NCBI RefSeq assembly: GCF_901000735.1
Contig: NC_081542.1
Coordinates: forward strand, 39,661,321 to 39,725,320
Reading direction: 5' to 3'
Source of the DNA: Corylus avellana
Taxonomy: Eukaryota; Streptophyta; Magnoliopsida; Fagales; Betulaceae
DNA: 64,000 nt
Part shown: positions 59,101-64,000 of the stretch, one piece after another
Numbering within the stretch: the first letter of the stretch is position 1
Layout: every line of letters begins with the position of its first letter
The notes under the pieces: generated by a model
The model's database searches: none
What the model was told of the DNA's origin: nothing
The model's input: only the letters and a program-made list of their open reading frames with translations
Program-made: the position numbers and the translations under genes

Positions 59101-59993
59101 AGCTGCGTTGGACCAGACAATATGTGGATTATTTTAATTGAAGTATGGGATAAATTACGGGTACAAGGTTTAGACTTAAAACTTATTTTAAATTACCATT
59201 TATCCCAAAAAATTGAGTCGATAAGAAATTGTGAATTTTAAGTGTTTAAATTAATATTTTAACATACTCTTTAGTTTGTCCAACAAATAAGTTAGAACGA
59301 AGGAACGACAATGATTAGTTGATATGATTCTAATACTGACCTATTTTATTATCCAAAATCCCAAAACATTTCACGAGTTCTAATTGTAGAATACAGACTA
59401 TTTTTCACATTATTTTCTAAGACTAAATAAAGTATGTAGCTTCTAAATATAAAATCCCAACTCTTTTAAATTATGTATTAAACCGCTATTTGAAATCATT
59501 ACCACGTTAACTTTGTGCGTGAAATATATGAATTGCAGAGTATGGAATGGGCGGTGAGGCATCAACACAAGGAGATGTCTATAGTTATGGGATTTTTTTG
59601 TTGGAGATGTTCACAGGAAAGAGACCCACCGACAAAATGTTTTCAGATGGTTTCAACCTTCATAACTTTGTTAAAATGGCATTGCCAGAAAAGCTTGTGC
59701 AAGTTGTAGACCCAAATCTACTGAAAAGAGAAGTAAATGAATTAGTAGTGGTAGCAGAAGAAGATGGCTACAACTACAATGATTACAATAATATTGAGGC
59801 AGTAGAAGAAAGAGTCCTTATTGAGAACTTAAGCCATATGAATTTTAATATGCAAAAGTGCCTACTTTCAATTTTCAAGATTAGCCTTGCTTGTTCATTA
59901 GCAGTGCCAAATGAAAGAATGAAGATGGAAGATGTCACCAGGGAACTACATCGGATCAAAAATGATTTTCTACAAGTTAGGATCCATGAATAA
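56115..59993 (+). pseudogene. Gene G: LRR-RLK subfamily XII, kinase intact, LRR region twice frameshifted
   Basis: The ATG at 56115 matches the family start; the frame is open upstream to 56013, but that part is promoter in the other copies. Signal peptide, LRRNT (FCNWHGVTC), LRRs to 56846. A 40-bp deletion (relative to F 48520-48565) shifts the frame at 56845-56849. The second frame 56846-57650 has LRRs, then a 1-bp change near 57650-57660 leads to the third frame, open to the donor CCAG|gt at 58786. Exon 2 is 59539-59993. The kinase is complete: GSGSFGSVYKG, VAVK, HCDLKPSN (non-RD), DFG, APE across the splice, DVYSYG. The transmembrane segment lies at about 58060-58120. Best-preserved complete copy; a product from the third frame would be a few LRRs, the transmembrane helix and the kinase. 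Confidence 0.9.
58787..59538 (+). other. Intron of gene G
   Basis: 752 bp, gt...ttgcag, without the SINE or MITEs of A. The single 'atattggtcacatat' at about 59028 is the SINE empty site. Confidence 0.7.
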
Positions 59994-60580
59994 GGACCAA
60001 GTAAGGTAAGGCACTGCAAATTTTGATTTAGAAGTTTATCGAATGATAGACAAGTAGACTTTCTAGCGATATTATTAGGATCAAAATATTCATTTAAGAG
60101 TTTTCTCCTTATTTACGTTTGATTTGTGATCCATTATAATTAATTGCCCAAATTGCATACAATTCGAGTAACCTCACAGTAAGGGCAAGTGTAGGGTCCA
60201 ATTACTCTAGGCCGAGGGAAACCAAACCCTAAGTTGCCCAAGGCACATAGGCCCCACATCTGTCCTCATGGTGGCTACCCAAATTCAATGCAATTTTGAC
60301 AATCAGTTATAAGATATCCTAATTATTCTTTAAGTCCACAGGTAACTTTATAAGTGAATTTGATTTTTGTTTCCTTAAGTTTTTTGAGCAAAAGTTGTTT
60401 TGTAGCATGTAATTTTGTAGGAAAACCGAGCTTTGGGAAGAAGTATGGTTGCAGAAAAGTCTCTTTTGTAATGCCCATGTTTTTATTTTTTTCTTTAGTT
60501 GCTTTTTAATGCCCATGTTGAGCTAGCATTGGCTTGGTTGTTTGTGCGCATATGTGTTTTGTTGGAATAAATCTAATCAA
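59994..60580 (+). other. Spliced 3' UTR of gene G
   Basis: Donor gtaaggtaa at about 60001, acceptor ttttgtag at 60420, terminal exon GAAAACCGAGCTTTGGGAAG. A (TA)n tract follows at 60619-60640. Confidence 0.5.
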
Positions 60581-60682
60581 CTTTTGATCTACATGTATTA
60601 CAAATCTTAATTTATTCTATATATATATATATATATATATTTCATCTAGTCTAGTTTTAAAATTTACAGAAAAAAAAGGCTG

Positions 60683-61493
60683 CATTGAATATTAATTATA
60701 TATCCCGATATCACGTAAAAAAACAGGAAGCTACATTAGCCATGAGACCAGCAGAGTCATTTTGTGATGCAATGGATGTTAGTGAGACAAATCACAAGTG
60801 TGTATTGTGTCTCTAATGCCAATTGTTGATGCTTAATTTTAGAGGTAAATATATTATAAATTCCTGAGTTAACGCGCAAAAAGTGTAAAATCCCTCAGTT
60901 TTTTTTTTTTTTTTTTCCTTAGTCAATCGAAAATGCAACAAAATCCTTAACGTTAGATTTTTTTCCAAAAGTTTAATGGGCGTCATTCCTATTGAAATGC
61001 ACCGTTTTGCTATATCAACATATTAATTTTATATTAATTTAATTTAAAAATTAAATCTTAAAAAAAAAAAATTGAAAGAGTGGCCAGAAAGATAAATTAA
61101 TGGATTATAAACGTAGGGCATGCTACATAGATTGTCACGGTGTAAAGAAATCACTTTCTTTTTGTATATATATATTTTTTGGGGCATTGATAAGACATCA
61201 CTTGTCCACCTTATACGACTTTTTCTTCCCAAAACAACAAGACATTTCAAAAAAACGAAGCTAGGGGTCTATTTATGTTAGATGGGAAGAGACTTTCAGG
61301 GTTCGGCCGGCCAAAGACTTTGTTGCCAAAAGACTTTCTCAGCCAGGGGGCTCCGCCGCCAGTGTGTGTCAAGGACTCCAGAATTTGTGTTATAAAAATT
61401 CTAACTTCACAGGTCACACCCTAATACGTTGTATCTTGCTCTACCTTGCACAATATTTCACTAATACTCTGCTCCCCTTCTCCAGCCATTCCC
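60683..61493 (+). promoter_or_regulatory. Duplicated 5' flank and promoter of H
   Basis: Paralogue of 40964-43478 without the solo LTR. Same FseI-like ggccggcc block and leader as E. Confidence 0.6.
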
Positions 61494-61538
61494 ATGAAGC
61501 TTCATAGCGGCAACTTACGTGCATTATGCATTGCATAC
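61494..61538 (+). pseudogene. Gene H: first 15 codons of an LRR-RLK, interrupted by copia LTR
   Basis: MKLHSGNLRALCIAY, as in E, up to 61538, then the LTR starts. The rest of the gene would lie beyond the retrotransposon and outside the window. Confidence 0.8.
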
Positions 61539-62154
61539 TGTTGTGACAAATGCAAATTCCAGGATCACCAAAGAAGTAGAAAGTGCAGAATAGAAAAATA
61601 ACACAACCACACAAGACACCAAGATTTAAGTGGTTCGGCTTAACAAGCCTACATTCATTGGCGGAGACGATCCAGGAGAAATTCACTAACAAAAAAGTGG
61701 AGTACAAAGAGTAGTACAAATAAAACCACTCAAACCCAAAAGCCCCAATACACCCCAATCTCACTCAAAAGAGAATTAAATACAAAAGTGAAAATATTCT
61801 CTAAAATTCTCTAAGCTTTTCAGCATTCCAAATGTGAGATCAAACTGAAGAAAAATAGTGTATCTTCTTCTCTCTAGAGCACAACACAAGTCTCTCTCTC
61901 TCAGCAAGCTTCAGCTTTTTCTTCTTCCTCTCTTTCAACTGAAAATTGCTGGATACCTTCATGACCGAATGGCTTCAACATTTAACAACAAAGCCATTTT
62001 GTCAAAGCTTCTAGAAGAAGCTTAATAAAGAAGGGACAAAATGGACGTGTGAGAGAGAGAAGCTTAAGTCAAAAGGTATGGGTGTAAAAGTGACCATAAT
62101 TGTTTGGGGCCCACGGTAAGCTTGAAGAGGAAATGCAAGTCATGTCTTCTAACA
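61539..62154 (-). mobile_element. 3' LTR of a Ty1-copia retrotransposon (616 bp)
   Basis: On the minus strand it begins TGTTAGAAGACATGAC right after a polypurine tract AAGGTGGAGATT (62155-62166) and ends ...TTTGTCACAACA at 61539. The host gene H sequence adjoins directly. The other LTR lies outside the window. Confidence 0.8.
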
Positions 62155-64000
62155 AATCTCCACCTTGACTTGAATTTCATCAAGTCTTCAACACAAATCT
62201 CCTCAAGACGTCTCCTCCAACACCCCTAAGGGTAATTACAAACTACAAACACCAATCAAGCCCAAGCAATGCTTGAACTTGAAGATCGGAAGTGGCTTCG
62301 TCAACATGTCCGCTGGATTTTCCGCCATAGCAATTTTCTTCACTATGATATCACCTTGTGTCACGACCTCCCGAAGAAAATGATATCTGACATCAATGTG
62401 TTTGGTCCTCTCATGATACATTTGATTTTTGGTCAAATGTATTCGCTCTGGCTATCACAAAATACTATAGTCTCATCCTGCTGCAAACCCAGATCACTGA
62501 CCAAATCTCTGAGCCAAATTGCTTCTTTCACTGCCTCTGCTACTGCCATATACTCTGCCTCCGTAGTGGACAAAGCAACCGTCGACTGTAAAGTCGCTTT
62601 CCAACTAATGGCACACCCCGAGAGAGTGAAAACAAAACCTGTCAGAGATCTTCTTTTATCCAAATCACCAGCATAATCTGAATCAACATAACCAATGACA
62701 CTGGAACTGATATCACTGCCTCTATCATAGACTAAGCCAACATCTGTAGTACCTCGTAAATAACGGAGTATCCATTTCACTGCCTGCTAGTGAGCCTTGC
62801 CCGGATTCGCCATGTAGCGACTAACAACACTGACTGCCTGTGAAATATCTGGATGAGTGCACACCATAGCATACATGATGCTTCCAACTGCACTGGAGTA
62901 AGGAACACGCAACATGAACTGCTCCTCCTCCTCACTCTGTGGCGCTGACGCTGCTGAAAGTCTAAAATGAGCTGCAAGTGGAGTACTCACTGGTTTAGAA
63001 TTATGCATACCAAAGCGTTCAAGTACTTTCTCAATGTGCTTTTTCTGTGACAAGTACAACTTTCCCGCTTTTCTATCCCTGTGAATCTCCATACCAAGGA
63101 TTTTCTTCGCAGCACCCAAATCCTTCATTTCAAACTCATCACTCAACATAGATTTCAATCTCTTAATCTCCAACATATTTTTAGCAGCAATAAGCATGTC
63201 ATCCACATAGAGTAACAAATAAACAAAAGAACCATCTGACAATTGCCTGTAATACACACAGCTGTCATAGCTACTTCTTGTGTAACCATGTCCGATCATA
63301 AAGTTGTCAAAGCGCTTGTACCACTGTCTTGGAGATTGTTTTAAACCATACAACGACCTCCTCAACTGACAAACAAGATCTTCTTTACCTTCAGCAATGA
63401 ACCCTTCTGGCTGATGCATGTAAATGGTTTCCTCAAGCTCACCATGCAGAAATGCAGTTTTCACATCAAGTTGCTCAAGTTCCAAATCATTTGGAGTAAC
63501 CATGGCAAGCAAAACACGAATAGAACTATGTCTCACAACAGGAGAGAAAACTTCATTGAAGTCCATACCTTCTCTCTGACTATAGCCCTTTGCTACCAAA
63601 CGTGCCTTGAACCTTGCATCTTCAACACCTGGGATTCCTTCCTTTTTCTTGAAGATCCATTTGCAACCAACAGTTTTAGCGCCTTTAGACAATTTCACTA
63701 ATTCCCATGTTTGGTTCTTATGAAGAGACTCAATCTCCTCATTCATGGCAACAACCCATTAAGCAGATTCACTACTTGTGACAGCTTTTGAGTAAGTGGA
63801 AGGCTCCTGGACTGCAGTGTCCTCTGCCACAGTAAGTGCATATGCTACCAAATCTGCATAGCCATATCTCTGAGGTGGCCTAATCTGCCTCCTCTGTCTA
63901 CCAGCCGCAATACTGGTCTCTTGCTCTTCTTGTGGATCATCATCATCAGAACTGGAATCATGAACATCTGTAACAGGCTGATCTTGAGTGTTATCTTGCA
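62155..64000 (-). pseudogene. Ty1-copia pol: reverse transcriptase and RNase H, degenerate
   Basis: Minus strand. From the window edge the frame is open to TAA at 63759-63761. RT (62790-63746) has KARLVAKGYSQREG, LDVKTAFLHGELEE, LYGLKQSPRQWYKRFD and catalytic YVDDM. TAG at 62787-62789 falls between RT and RNase H. RNase H (62433-62780) has VDSDYAGDLDKRRS and STTEAEYMA. A 1-bp loss near 62433 shifts the frame; the C-terminus RTKHIDVRYHFLRE and ADMLTKPLP follows to 62236. The polypurine tract and LTR come next. Two nonsense mutations and one frameshift make it non-autonomous. Confidence 0.9.

Overview
This is eukaryotic nuclear DNA from a plant. It is AT-rich, with a two-exon plant receptor-kinase family, plant-type LINE and Ty1-copia elements, many MITEs and long A/T runs. 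The receptor family and the repeats suggest a woody eudicot, but I cannot name the species. The window is a scaffold piece with five N gaps: four of exactly 100 N (10946-11045, 23833-23932, 34627-34726, 40864-40963) and one of 83 N (47267-47349).

The backbone is a tandem cluster of LRR receptor-like kinases of subfamily XII (EFR / Xa21 / At3g47570-like), all on the + strand. I label them A (1-3761), B (7887-10576), C (11348-15475), D (16604-17231), E (43479-45650), F (47821-50492), a relic at 55298-55930, G (56115-59993) and a stub H (61494-61538). A further copy of D lies on the minus strand (34048-34626) inside an inverted repeat. The ancestral gene reads signal peptide, LRRNT, about 20 LRRs, one transmembrane helix, a non-RD kinase split by a single intron just before the APE motif, and a spliced 3' UTR. 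Every copy visible here is broken. G is the least damaged, with two frameshifts in the LRRs and an intact kinase. A has one visible stop, but its 5' end is outside the window.

Region by region: 1-7.9 kb is gene A plus a dense set of MITEs, a SINE and a 1.45-kb foldback element. 7.9-17.7 kb holds pseudogenes B, C and D. 16.65-34.6 kb is a giant palindrome: two arms of about 7.15 kb (16653-23832 and 27481-34626), identical wherever I compared them, around a degenerate 5'-truncated LINE. Both arms stop at 100-N gaps, so a misplaced or haplotypic contig is the likeliest cause. 34.7-37.3 kb is AT-rich and mostly featureless. 37.3-40.8 kb holds a decayed element with a 30K-type (viral) movement-protein-like ORF followed by a tandemly duplicated domain of unknown function. 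41-42.7 kb is a solo LTR with a nested MITE. 43.5-60.6 kb holds E, F, the relic and G, separated by duplicated flanks. A Ty1-copia insertion followed by deletion removed exon 2 of F. 61.5-64 kb is a second copia element inserted in the signal peptide of H.

The locus reads as a graveyard of immune-receptor duplicates. Local segmental duplication, TE insertion and TE-associated deletion can be ordered from shared insertions, empty sites and shared nonsense mutations.
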